Source: Pelodera strongyloides
Taxonomy: Eukaryota; Nematoda; Chromadorea; Rhabditida; Rhabditidae
Direction: 5' to 3'
DNA length: 64,000 nt
NCBI GenBank assembly: GCA_036852015.1
Contig: JAANDG010000227.1
Location: 148,463-212,462 of the forward strand
The notes under the pieces were generated by a model. It saw nothing but the letters and a program-made list of their open reading frames with translations, did not search any database and was not told where the DNA came from. Every line of letters starts with the position of its first letter. The first letter of the stretch is position 1. Shown here piece by piece: positions 35,387 through 47,900 of this stretch. A program made the translations under genes and the position numbers.

Positions 35387-38300
35387 ATGGCTCGAAGCTT
35401 CAACTACTTGATGCATCCCCGCAACCGGTATCGCCACGAACCGCCCGACTTTTATAAACTCGCCCTAAAATATCCCGAGTTCAGAAAACACTGTACAATT
35501 GAACCATGTGGAAAGGTGGGTTTCAGCTTTTATTTGTTGTTACCTTTCTCATAATAGGCTTCACTGATGGCAGTTTAATGAGCATCTTCGTTCAGTCTGG
35601 TATTGCTAACTGCTAACACTTTTAGGTATTCGTTGATTTTCACAGCGATGACACAGTTCGTGCACTGACCCGCTCTCTCCTTCTTGAACACTTCCAACTT
35701 GACGTGCAGCTACCACACGGCTCTCTTGTGCCTCGGGTGCCACAGAAGCTGAACTATATTCTATGGCTGGAGGATCTTCTCCGACTGAATCATCTTCACA
35801 ATGACGTCGTTGGCGTTGACATTGGTTAGTAAGCAATATTAGTTGCTCGTGAGCCTATAACATCTGGGCACGATTTCATGGGGTTTCCTTGTTCCAACCG
35901 AAATCATCCCTCATTTTATCGAACTGATGACTAATTACTATAATTGGAGGTGACAGAGTTTTTAAATCTTACTTCTTGCTCCAAGGCTCCAAGCTTTGAT
36001 AATCCTCGGCAATTGAATTGATCGGCCGTGACGTGGCCGATACCACCACTCGATTGGAAAGTCAGAGACTCCAAATAATCATCGAAAAATTCTTGACAGT
36101 GCCAATCATGGCTGTTCACATATGTGACAACAATTTATATTTGTTTTAGGCACCGGTGCGTCGTGTATCTACCCTCTACTCGGAACCCGTGTTTGTGGAT
36201 GGAAATTCGTAGGAACTGACTGCGATCAACAAAGTGTGCAGGCTGCAGCGTCGAATATCAGCAGAAATGGTCTGGCGAATTCAATATCTGTGTTCAAGGT
36301 GTCAGAGGAGGATATGATTAAAGTGAGTTTACTGACTGGGGATTGTAGCATTATTTAAAACAGATCCAGTAGCCTAACTGTCGCTGTCGCTAGATAGTTC
36401 GATTTGGCATGGTGACGATGGTGAGATAGCATGTAAGATAGTCTGACGCACAATCCCAAGTCTGACGTACAATTTTTGCTTGTTCCAGGATGTCATACGA
36501 AGTTATCCGGATGTTGAGTTCACTTTTTGTATGTGCAATCCGCCGTTTTATGAACTTGAAGAGGTGGAGCAGGTTGGTCGGAATTTGTTCACTAAATCAC
36601 TAATTTATTTATTTTCAATATTTTGCTTCTGCTTGAAATTGTTCGATCGCGAATGTGAGAAAAATTCATGAGAAAAATATATGCATCGCGCAGCGGCGCA
36701 GCGCAGTCGGCGCAGTTTTGTCGAGTAAAGCAAAAGTAGCACAAATATGAAGAAAGCGAAACGAATAAATAAAGGTACACATTATACAGAAATCTATGGA
36801 GCTAAGTGCGGGTTTCCGGTATACAAATAAACAATATTTTCTTTAATTTAGAAATTCAACGTGGCACCGAGTGGTAGTTTGATAAACGAATGCTCCGGTG
36901 AGGGCCGGGCACCGCCCAATTCGTCTACGACTGCGAGAAATAATGAACTGGCGGTTCAGGTAAACTCACTTTTATTTTTAATCTGTAAACTGCAAATCTC
37001 TTGCAAATTAAATTTGGAAAATATTTTTTTTACTATAATTTCAAGTTTCAGGGAGGAGAAGTGTCCTTTATCAACCGTATCATTAGTGATAGTCTGATCC
37101 TTCGAGACAATATCAAGTGAGTTCTTTTTTTTCCTTCTAATTCTAATCTATCATTTTTTCACACAAGTTTTAGTAGTATACTATGTGACATTCATATTCT
37201 AGCGAATGTGACAAAAAGGAAACTTTCGAACTACACACTTCATCATCAGATGAAACTCAGCGAGCCTTTTGATTTTGAGGCGCACTATGCCTTTCAATTA
37301 TGAGGTTTTTATATGACTTTCGTTTTAGGATTTACACGTCAATGGTTGGTAAGAAGACGAGTATGTTCGAGCTAAAGCGTCGCTTAGCACGTCTGGACGG
37401 TGTTCACTATGTTGTGCACACTCTAAATCAAGGGAAGACACAGAGATGGGTGCTGGCGTGGACATTTCTACCCCATATCATACTACAAGTTGTGAGTACC
37501 TTTTTAAATTGAAAGTTGAATCCGATTCCGATTGCACTGTGCTCAGTTTGCCCGTTGATGGTAAGAACGAGTTGCTCGTTAGGCTAACGTTCACTGCCGT
37601 TGTGCCTAATTACTTGTATTTTTCATTTTCCGTTTAGTCAAGCGACTGAAAAGACACAAACGCTTTGTTTGTCACTAAGTAGACGGCTTTATTAAAATCA
37701 AGAGTAATACTTTTCTACTTTCGTTACATTTGCCTGGTAAAAAATATCTTCTCCTCCTCCTCCATATAATATAATTTATTCTAGTTCTGTATACTCTTCA
37801 TTCAGGATATTGCCTGTGATCCCTCCGCCTGTGTGTTGGAGTTGCCCACTCAATTGCCGAATCCCAGAGAATGGCTAAACGAACAATTCGGGACACTTCA
37901 ATTCGTTGTGAAACAACGGAGAGATGGAGCATTAGAGTGAGTTATACTTATTTTATCACTACCATTATTTTGCTGCGTTCATGTGATCAAGACGAAGCCG
38001 GAAACGATATTGATATGCATTTCAGTTGCTGTTTCTATCTGTGCACTCTGGTTAAATCGTTAAATGCTGCTCACGAGAACTTAATATGAACAACATTATA
38101 ATTTTTGGCAGACTGATTTTTCTCGTGAGCCTGTACCTCTAAACCCTAACTTATATTTGCTACTTTTTTTAATAAACAAATAGCTAAATAAAGTATTTTT
38201 TATATTATACGAATTAGCCTAATATTATGCGTTCTAGGTGTGATGCTGTGGAACCAACGTGGGTTCGAAAGAAGCGTTCTCTCGGACTGAAAAGGCCACT

Positions 38301-41135
38301 TGAACTGGAACAAATCGAGGTGTTCGACCCAGAATACCCACCCTATAAAAGACCGAGGTAAGGAGTTTTGTTAGATTGAATAATTTTATACTTACAATTA
38401 GAGAGGCACTGATTTCACTTGTTATAGAGGCAATAGAAATTAGAAATGCAGAAATATCCCGTTTGTTGTACTACTCGTAAAGTCGTTATCGCTCACTGAC
38501 AGCGGTGACGTACGGTGGTAGCTGCTCTAGCCTTTGATTTTCCACTAGTTTTTTTCCTATGTATGGGAATATAATCGTTATAATAACTGCTTCCATAATG
38601 TGCGTTTATGTTTCATATTTTATTTTTATTTCAGGTTGACCTATCGTCACGTGGCCGTTCAAGTGAGTTTAGGAGAGGGCGATGGCAAGGATTCACTCAC
38701 AAATGCAGGCAATTTTGTGGACACGGAGAGGGAACCCGTTTCCTATTATCGAAGCAATTGCGGGTCGCAGGTTGGTAGTATTTTCGATTTTTTTTATTTA
38801 CTTCATTTACATAGACCGTGAGAAATTAAGGCTCTCTTGTTTGTACGCGTGTTTCTTTGCTTACTGCTTACTGCAGTATGTGGGTTTTTTTAGTACAAGT
38901 GTGTAAGCATTTCGTGTGGAACTTCTGGAATGCTGTGGATATTATTTCGTATATTTTACCTTTCCATATGTCTGCGTTGTCTTAAAGCGAAATATCACCC
39001 GGTTTGGGGTTTTTTCACCAAAAATAGTTTAAAAACAGTTATCAACGAAAATAAATATAAAAACACAAACAAATCAGTGCGTATTACAAGAAAATGTGTG
39101 CAAACGAAGATTTTTTTGATTTTGTATGGAAAAATCCGCACATGGCGGTAAAGTAGTAATACTAAGGCCTCGGTGGGAGAGGGTGCGGGCCCAACAGGGT
39201 CTATATCAAGGGTGTAGTTAGGGGTCGCGCCGACCGTGACGGTTTTGAAAAATGTGTGGTCACGTCCACTTTCACGACGAGGCTGCGGGCGAGGCTTCAA
39301 TCCAACGACCGTGTAACGCGGGGTGTGACGAGGCTGAAAAGACACGTTGCGCCTTAGACCCTGGCGCGTCGCCTGTCGGCAAAATTTAAATTTCGCCAAG
39401 TTTTTTGATTACCCAAACCCTTATTCAATTATTTTGTTGATATGTGTGCGTTCGTTTGTTGTTGTCATATGATAGTCTATGTATGCTACTTTCATCTGTT
39501 TGACATTTAGGTGCATGTACCAGCGGAAGAATGCTTTATCTATTAGACAACACTTTGGTCAAAACCGAAACAAACGGAAAGGTAACTAGTTTAGGTATTT
39601 GAAAAGAGATACTTACGGGAGTGGCTCTGTAGTTTCCTCTCATTCTTAACTTTTAGCCACTCCATCCGAGAACGAGCGAGGAACCTCGAAAACGAACTGA
39701 ATATGAGGCGAAGATGCGGAGTACACGTATGAGAAGGGAATGAAGATGCTGTCTGTGAATTCAATGTGGTCAGAGGTCAGACCAATCTCGGAAGGTATGT
39801 ATATTTTAATAGTGCTTGATTATTGAAAATGTAATGGAAATACTTGTATTATTATACTATTCTGCAAGTATCATTGTAGGGGCGGAAGCAAACACGAGCT
39901 ACGTTCGGGACGTTCCTTGTACCTGGAATTTATCACCCGGAATTTATGCTTCATCCATGATGTAGAAGGTTCGTACAAGCTTTACAATTGCGCTTCATCT
40001 TAGTCTACATTTCTACGCTGGTTCACTAGTCATACGCGGTGTATGCGTTTCGTAAGCCCTAGTTAAATTTTTAGGAAATTGACATAATACTTCTGTTTGC
40101 TGTATACAAACTATATTGTGCGATTCGAAACTACAACTGCTAATGTATTTATTTTGGCACCGGATTTCCTCATATTTACTTCTGCTTTAGGGTCGGTATC
40201 ATACCGGTGGGAAGGATTACAATTTTGGAATCGCGGCCGGCCCATCCGTCGACGAATATGCTATTTTTGTTGTTGCTGTGATTATTTTTTGTCTATGCAT
40301 ATGTAATAAAGAATATTAAATTTTCCCGGTTTCTGTGAATATGGCACGAAATGGTGTGCACCATGCCATGTGGGGGTACAGAGAACTGTAATTGGAGAAA
40401 TACCACTGATTTGAATGAAGGTTGAGAAAGCTGCAGAAGTGAAAGACAGCTGGAGCGGTTAGATATGGAGAGGCGTAGACGGTTTGAGATGCCATATCAC
40501 GGGTGCGGGCGAGGCCCAATATCGGGGTGCACCACGGTAAAATCATCATATCAAGGGCACGGGCGAGGCCCAATATCGGGGTGCGCCACGGTAAAATCCG
40601 TCACCCTTGCTGCACTGGTCAAAAATAGGGGTGTATCACCGACACTGTCTCGCTTGATAAGAGTTGGGCCCGCAACCTTGCCCATCTTGCCCTGAGAATA
40701 GCTGAAAAAACGCCACCTGGGGATTTGAAATAATTAAACATTCCGCGGCATCCGAATGACGAAATGTTGACAAAATATTTTGAATTTGCTAGTAAAATAA
40801 GCAAAAATACGCACGGTTTAAATGCAATCAACGCACGGTTGTTTACTCCTCCTCTTTTTCTATTTTTTTATTGAGACCAACCGCTAATTCGCTTTAAGCA
40901 GGCTAAGGCTTGATGTCTACCTTGAACCTTATTACATTTACAGGCCTATTTCCCAGTGACCCGCCGCCAGCCCCTCTACAAGGCCTATGTTGTACGGTTC
41001 CTTGTACAGCAGAAGTGTGATTCCCACTCGTATGCCTTTCTCCTTGTGGACGGAGAGAAGCAGGCATTACATCAGATTATGGTTTTCTTGAGGAATAAGG
41101 CTAAACAGGCAACCGCGCCGCCGAAACACAAGTAA
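35387..41135 (+). CDS. mett-10: METTL16 / METT-10 RNA N6-adenosine methyltransferase
   Basis: SAM-dependent enzyme that makes m6A in U6 snRNA and in hairpins or 3' splice sites of SAM-synthetase transcripts, so coupling splicing to SAM supply. Exons: 35387-35515, 35626-35824, 36150-36322, 36489-36572, 36852-36959, 37052-37116, 37329-37491, 37806-37936, 38238-38357, 38635-38770, 40944-41135; total 1500 bases, 499 aa. Residues 1-90 form the N-terminal RNA-binding module (MHPRNRYRHEPPDF). SAM-binding motif is DIGTGASCIYPLLG (108-121). The catalytic NPPF lies at 184-187 in FCMCNPPFYELEE. GGEVSFINRIISDSL and MVGKKTSMFELKRRL complete the fold. The final exon (FLVQQKCDSHSYAF...) fits the C-terminal VCR region. 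The last intron is 2.2 kb, repeat-rich, and contains exon-like stretches (about 39512-39966) whose phase does not fit, so the C-terminus carries some doubt; the catalytic domain is secure. Confidence 0.5.
38983..40898. repeat. Repeat-filled last intron of mett-10
   Basis: The intron 38771-40943 contains a TTAAAGCGAAAT end at 38983 and the complementary ATTCGCTTTAA near its other end (about 40887-40897). Between are GC-rich repeats: GTGCGGGCCCAAC at 39189 and its complement at about 40665, and a direct duplication at 40497-40604. These look like nested insertions of non-autonomous elements. Confidence 0.5.
40497..40604 (+). repeat. Two-copy 54-base tandem repeat
   Basis: Two nearly identical units, each containing GGGCGAGGCCCAATATCGGG and CCACGGTAAAATC, lie head to tail in the last intron of mett-10. 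A recent local duplication inside a repeat. Confidence 0.5.
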
Positions 41136-41210
41136 ACCTTTTTTTTATTTTTTAAGTATAAAATCTTATGTTTCATAGAAGTACTATAATATGAACAGAT
41201 GCGCTATAGT

Positions 41211-41447
41211 TTAGGGCGCGTTTAAGATGGGCGAAAGAAAGAAAAAAAATGCGTTTTCGGCCGTTCAGGTTGGCCGAAAAGAAAACTTTTGAAAGACAAT
41301 GCAAAAACAAGAGACGCAGACAAAACCCGAAAAAAATTACTGTATTTTTTTCATTTTCCCTTAGTATTAAAAATTTTCTTTTCGGCGAACCTGAACGGCC
41401 GAAAACGCATTTTTTTCTTTCTTTCGGCCATGTTAAACGCGCCCTAA
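41211..41447. mobile_element. 237-base palindromic MITE
   Basis: Inverted ends TTAGGGCGCGTTTAA / TTAAACGCGCCCTAA. The arms extend about 75 bases through GCGTTTTCGGCCGTTCAGGT and its complement. The spacer is about 80 bases with no frame. It sits 75 bases beyond the mett-10 stop codon and so may lie within its 3' UTR. Confidence 0.5.
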
Positions 41448-42458
41448 ATGTGTGTATTTGTGGACATTTCACCTTTAGATACAAAGTAATATGGATAAAT
41501 TAGATTGACGTTTAAATTTAAATCATAGGGGATTTCTGAATACGCAAATGGAAGTGTTTGTGGTGAGGTGTATTTTTATTTAATGTTTTAGCTATGAAAA
41601 GATCGTTGTACTTTATATTTGGGGTTTATGGTTATCGTTACTTTTAAAGTTCTTTTGTGCGTGTGATTCTAGGTTTTCAGTTCCGTATGGTTATAACTAT
41701 GATATGTAATACTTTACTTTGATAAGGCTGTTTTGGTTTTTTGTTCGGTCAGCACCTAGTGCCTCTACGTTTTATTGTTATTTACTAATGTTCTGATAGT
41801 ATCTATTAATGTATTTAATTTGTCTTTGCTCCTTTGCTGTAATTTAGTCTACATTTTTCATTTTATATAATTCTATGCGCAGAGCGCTGCTGTTATTACT
41901 TCATTAAAGGGAATATACCTGTGTTTATACTAAGCTTGCTTTATTATTATTACGCTAACCCGAGGATCAGTTCCCTTTAATGTCCTTTAGCATACAGTGT
42001 AATTGGGTTTGTAGTTGGTTGTTTTATCCGCTCCTTTCGCTTTTCTTGCCTTATTTCTTCCTGTGGTCATTGTTGCGTCTTTTCCCCTATGAGCTGTGAT
42101 TATAATATTAGTGAATTAGATACAGATACTGGCTTAGTTAACGGTCGGGTAACAGTATAACACTTGTCATTTTTAGTTAGGTAAACTTGCGTATTTGGTG
42201 GACTGGTTGCCATTTAATTTGTACTAATTTGTTATAAATATTTTTTGAAAATGTGTACCTCTCTACCCACTGCTGAGAGGGTTGAGTTCCATGTGAAAAT
42301 ATCTTTGTTTAGTCTTTTGTTGTTCGTTCGTTCTATGTCGATATTTTTAAGTTTATGATTGAGTATTACGTTTACTGTTCCATTTTATGCTGTAATACTC
42401 TCGGTTGTTTCCGAGAGCAATATTTGTCTTTGTTTATATTCTAATTTTCTGTTTCCAG
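41448..42458. other. Intergenic region between mett-10 and dpy-30
   Basis: About 1 kb of T-rich sequence without coding signal. It ends at TTTCCAG (to 42458), an acceptor 15 bases before the dpy-30 ATG. That spacing fits either a short 5' UTR after an untranslated exon or a spliced-leader acceptor. Confidence 0.5.
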
Positions 42459-42473
42459 GTTGGCGGAGTAAAG

Positions 42474-43815
42474 ATGGAGGTTGCTACTGAAGTTCCCCAA
42501 GAGCAAGCACAACAGGAGCAGGTGAGGAGTTGTGGTTTTACCGAAAATTTGTCAATTCATCTTAAAGCGAGATACCGTCCCGTTTTTGAAACGCATCGTG
42601 GACAACTGAATTATTGCGTATTTGTGCAAATCGCTCGAATTTAGCTCGATTTTTTATTCGAATTGCGACTATACTCGATGTGTTTCAAAAACCGGCCACT
42701 ATTTCGCTTTAATGCATTGAGGGGGTCTGGTTAGTTCACTTGTTAAAATTTTTGGCTGTTTTTCTTATGGACAGTCGGATATTGTTTCACTCACACTTCG
42801 TACCTTCGTAGTCTGATTTATATAATCTTTATTGCCACCTCCAGTTTTAGGAACGTGCGTGTTTTTTTGCGTATTATTTCTTGAATATGCATAAACGTTT
42901 ATCCACTTTCTAGGCTGCTCCGGCCCAACCACAACAGCAACAGGCACCCGAGCCGACTCCAATGGATTCTTCTGCTGCGGCACAGCAAAATGCAGCCGCG
43001 TCGATTCAGCAACAGAAGCCGGGAGCACCAGGAATGCCAGCAACGATTCCAGGAACCCAGGTATGGTGTCCTTGTTAGCAATACCGTATATGAAAGCGTG
43101 AGAGTTATGCTTGCTTTTACTCCTGACGAAATTTTTAGATAGATTAATGTTTCGCAGTAGATATATAGTGTAGTTCTTCGGGTAAAGTAGTGATGTTTCG
43201 TCGATTTATACTTGTCAATGTCAGTCAGCATAACTTTGTTAATTTGTAGATCCCAACTCGTCAGTACCTCGATCAAACGATTGTGCCCATCCTTCTCCAG
43301 GCACTTGGTCGGTTTTTTTTTAAAGTATTGGCCATATTGTGGCTTACTGTAGGTAATATTCGGTATTTGTAGTAATGTGTGTGTTTGTTTTGGTCGTGAT
43401 TCGTCTCCTTATTCCTTATAGACTGATTTTGTTTTGTGGCATTGTGGCATATATGCTATTAATTATGAAAGTGTTCGACTTTCATCGAACGTACAATTAG
43501 AGAGTATGTGTTATGCACCCACTTTTTGATGTCGGGCTAATATCCACCATTGGTGTGACTGAATGCGTTCAAGATAATTAGTAATACACAACGATTCGTG
43601 ATTGAGGAGAACCCTTCATCTTGAAATGACCTCGCACGTACTAATTGTAAGTGCAACACTCATATTTACATTTTACTGCAATATCAATTATCAATACTTT
43701 AGGTGCTCTTGCCAAGGAGCGTCCAGAGAATCCGATTGAATTCATCGCCAACTATTTGCTGAAAGAAAAGGACCGTTATATGGCTCAGATCCAGCAGGCT
43801 CAGCCTCAGCAGTAG
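42474..43815 (+). CDS. dpy-30: DPY-30, core subunit of COMPASS/MLL H3K4 methyltransferase
   Basis: DPY-30 dimerises and docks onto ASH-2 in SET1/MLL complexes to support histone H3 lysine-4 trimethylation; in C. elegans it is also required for X-chromosome dosage compensation. Exons: 42474-42521, 42914-43060, 43250-43307, 43703-43815; total 366 bases, 121 aa. Residues 1-65 are a low-complexity Gln/Pro/Ala-rich leader typical of the nematode protein. The Dpy-30 dimerisation helices start at residue 66: IPTRQYLDQTIVPILLQALG then KERPENPIEFIANYLLKEKD. The protein ends in a short Gln-rich tail. The motif is almost unchanged across animals, so the call is firm. Intron 1 contains a TTAAAGCGAAAT-family MITE. 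A TTTCCAG acceptor lies just before the ATG. Confidence 0.5.
42562..42712. mobile_element. TTAAAGCGAAAT-family MITE, copy in dpy-30 intron 1
   Basis: A 151-base element with ends TTAAAGCGAGATACC and ACTATTTCGCTTTAA and a core sharing GCTCGAATTTAGCTCGAT with the other copies. The ends are more diverged than in the tmem-184 copy, so it is older. It starts 40 bases after the exon 1 donor. Confidence 0.5.
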
Positions 43816-43947
43816 ATTATCGATTGATTTGGAAATCCATTGATCGGTGATTTTGAATTATGTTATTTTACCTTGATATTCACAAATTTAAATTCCCGCT
43901 CTGTATTTGTAATTGTTGTTGGTGCGTAGCTGGTAAAATTTGCCCGA

Positions 43948-43953
43948 AATAAA
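43948..43953 (+). terminator. Polyadenylation signal of dpy-30
   Basis: AATAAA lies 132 bases after the dpy-30 stop codon in AT-rich sequence, the expected distance for a short 3' UTR. Confidence 0.5.
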
Positions 43954-44906
43954 CAAGTGCCGTTATGGAATACTGTATGGAATTGATTCGTTTATTGGTT
44001 CACTTTTTAGCATTTGATTTGATTATTAATTGGTGAAGAGAAGACTAATTACTGTGTGAGTGTGTAGTATAGGCGGGCGTTGCAGGTCTTAATAGTTAAT
44101 TAGCATTATATGAATTGTCATATAACTAGATCGTCCCTGTAACGCTCGAGTATATGGTGTCGTTTTGAAGTAGTATTTTGACAGTATTAATATTCGAATT
44201 AACTGTTTCGTTTGCAAACATTGGCTTTAGTCACTTTATGTTTTATTTAATACCGTAATGCAATTCATTTGTTGTTTTCCTCAATCGTTCTTATATTTGC
44301 CTGGAGGTGTTGTGCTAAAGTTTTGCTCTTTTTGAGTGTTTGTTGTCTTTTGCCTTTGTTATTGAACGAACCTCCACTTCCTTTTAATTTTGGCTCTTAA
44401 CTTGCGCACTTGAGTTCCTTTATGCCAAATTGGTTACTTGTTCGGCACGTTGATGTTTTCCGTCGGCTGGATCTCACTTAGAAATTGAGTTTTTGAATTG
44501 CTTGTCAAATAAATTGTTAAAAAATTGGTTGGTTTTGGTGGAAGGAGTGTACTGGGTTATAGTTTGGTGGGGCTGTTTTTATAGAGAAACTAGCGTAACA
44601 GTCGCCCAGTCCAGCGAGCTGCGTGTGGGCCGTAGGAGCGCAAAAGGTGTGCGTAATAACATTAAAACGTGAAATTCTTGTTCGGGCCTTTGTGGAGTAC
44701 TCTCAGAGGCACACCACTTTTCAATTGAGCGGGGTGTGAGCGGCGCACTCATGGTGTGCTCGATCGGCAAAGCTTCGATAGTGGGGAGAGGCTGTATGAT
44801 TGAAATTGGTTCAACTGAACTTCGCCTTTATATGGATGTTTTCAAAGAGTATATCGAGATTCTAAAGAAAATACTTCAAATGAAAGCATAATTTATTATC
44901 AGTGGT
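43954..44906. other. Convergent intergenic region between dpy-30 and the S28 gene
   Basis: About 950 bases between the 3' ends of two convergent genes. Mostly T-rich with no coding signal. A more GC-balanced block at about 44,580-44,770 (GCGTGTGGGCC, GGTGTGAGCGGCGCAC) has the composition of the dispersed repeats elsewhere, but I could not match it to a second copy. Confidence 0.5.
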
Positions 44907-47900
44907 TTATAGAAGCCACGTGGCCAATTGAAGTGCCAGTTTGTTCCTGGCTATTCTTAGGGCATCTTTGTCAGCTGGAGATGCTGGATACATGTCTGCA
45001 CAGTGAGCAGTACCTGGAAACATCATATTACTTCATAATAATAAAGATTATTACAACGTTACTTGCAAGAAACATATATTTTTCATTACATTGCATTACA
45101 TGAAAACCTCCCTTTGCGATACAGTGGATAACACACCTTCATAATATCGATACGCAAACAAGCTTTATCTTCAATCCTTTATTCGGTGTAAGTGGTTTTG
45201 TTTTACAGCAATTTTTAACTCTAGGGATACGTCACATACAGCACACACATTATATTATTCCATGAATAGGCCACGACAAACCTATATATATATACATCCA
45301 ATGGTAACAAGCAACAACTTCTTTAAATACATTATGAGGGTAAATACCGTAAACATTAGGAAAACCCGATAGTGTCAAATTTTGTAAGCCTACAAATTGA
45401 AATTAGGCACATACAAAGAAACAGAACAATTAATATTACGAGACATGAGAGCACTCACCCTAAACACGGTGGAAAAGGCAAAAAGCGACCGAAAAATAAA
45501 TTATGATATAATCCACCAACAAAGACCAATAAAATTCGTACAAAAGGTTGAGAGACAGAAGACCTATAAGACCCCTAAACTTACCAATTTCTGAAAATAC
45601 ACACCTTTATGAGCGGGTGTGTCTAGGGTTGGTGGAAAATTAGTCCGAATGCAGGACATCCGCAATATCATATATATCCTAGCCTTTATCTATCTTTTTT
45701 TTTTTTTTTTTGGTGGTGAACCTTGTCAAAGGGGCGGAGGTGGGACCCTAGGCGTCAAAAGCCTAGATAAAGAACAAAATGCGATTTGCTCGCAACGAGG
45801 AATCGCTACAGTATGCGCGGATGACCTGCGCATCCAAGTTTGAATCGCAGCGAAAGAAGAGTGGTGTACGGTGTGTTATCCACCTACTCACAAAGTACAA
45901 TTTTCATTACATTGCATTACATGAAAACCTCCCTTTGCGATACAGTGGATAACACACCTTCATAATATCGATACGCAAACAAGCTTTATCTTCAATCCTT
46001 TATTCGGTGTAAGTGGTAGAAGCACAAAGCCCGGAGGGTTATCATGGACATAAACTGAGGCTTTCATGTGTCCTCTGTCGCATCTGATTCTGACCGGGTT
46101 TGTATCATGCTTGACAGAGCAACAATGCCCCGCATTGATACGGGGATGCATAGATAAACCGTTTCTCTATGTAAACCGTTTCTCAATGACCTAGCTACTG
46201 TAAGCGTAAGCCGGAAGCAACATAATCATTCATAGCCGAGGTGTAATCGATAGTGATATTTCACACAACGTTAGCGATAACTCAAAATCCCGCCTTTCGA
46301 CATTTATCTCAGCAAAACGCCCAACTAATGATGGTTTTAAAGTACATGGTGGATCAAGACTCCACTTATTTTATTCGAGTAATACGTAATGTATAGGAAA
46401 GTAACTGTGCGTGAGATCAGAACCGGCGAGGTTCATCAACGTGTACTAATGAATTACAAATTTCGCGTTCTCCCAACTTAGGACTACACTAGATATACCT
46501 TAAATTGATGTAAGGCAGCAAAGGGTAAATTTGTGCCAAACTGGTGGAAGGGGAAGGGTTGGCCTCTGCATGGACCTAAAAATGTCCAATTTTTTGTTCA
46601 AAGGCATGAAAATTCCCATACTTCTTGACCTTAGGACCTAACATGGTCCACGTATATCCATTCTACTGCCGTTATGAACACCTGCGGACCTGCGTATCCG
46701 ACCCCGTTCTCTGTTTGTTCGTTTGACAGAAACACTGAAAAGAAATTCGCGAAATTGCAGCCGTAGAGAATAAGAGAATAGAATCTTGCTTGTCCAAAAA
46801 CTGGTGCATGCGTGGTGTTGGGCCTGTTCGCAACTTGAAATAGCGCTAAAGTTCTCCTCCTCCTGTAAGAACTGCCAATAAAGTATACTGGAAAAGCCAT
46901 GTGAACTCCTGCACATCCAACTTTTTGCCACTTCTGTTTTTCCGACCGACACGCGGGATTGACGCTTATCCCATCGTTTTATTATACCATTCGTGAGCAA
47001 CCTTCCAGAGAGCTATTGACCGTATTCCAAAGAGACGAGTTTCATCGATAGGGGGCAAAGATACGCAGAATTGCAAAGATACGCAGCATTTTTACAAAAC
47101 GAATCCTACAGTGAATTAACATGGTCAGGCCACCGCATCATACCGCGGTTCTCAATTCATGATATAACTCAATTCATGTTACCCCAGAACATTTTCGCAT
47201 TGTGTTGTAGAATGCAACCGCCGCACCTTTGCTAAATAGCACTAATTGTCAGTAGCAAGACTGTCACCTGCTTCGAGGAATGAAATACATGAACGTCCAA
47301 ACAACCCATTCTTGGTTGACGCTCAAAACGGAACGAAAATATAACAACTCCGGAGGTCAAGTGTGTGTGTGCTGATTTTTCACAGTAAAATTAAAAATAC
47401 GGAAATAAGACTGCTATGTAGAGATCGGGAGGAATCCGTCAGACCGAATCTCCTAGGAAACAGACACATTTCATATATAGCTGTAGCACGTAGGACTATG
47501 AAACTAGAAGAACTTCGTAGTGAACAACGAGCAAGAACTTGAAAGATGGGTTATGGGAGGAACAGCTGACACTAAACGTGTTTTCCATACCCTTTGGAAA
47601 TTATCCAACACAATTTTTGTATTTTTACACAGTTCCTAAAGCAAACGAATATAGCAAGCTGCTTAGCTATGAAACACATTCATACAAATTATTGAACAAT
47701 ACGGAAGCTCAATACACATCGCAATACCGAAAGCACATAAACCAGCTAATTAGCTGAACATTTTAAAGGATTAGTCCAATGACGATGCCGCAGGTTGCAA
47801 TTTTGTCCCAATAGACCAACAAAACAGTCCAAACCGTCCACGACGACGCTCCAAAATCCAAAATGAACAGTGGTCCAAAATGAACTCCAATAACGGTGCA

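Noticed and set aside
35387..43815. mett-10 and dpy-30 as one operon
   Set aside because: The stop-to-start distance is 1.3 kb, beyond the usual roughly 100-400 bases of nematode operons. The acceptor before the dpy-30 ATG could as well be that of a non-coding first exon.
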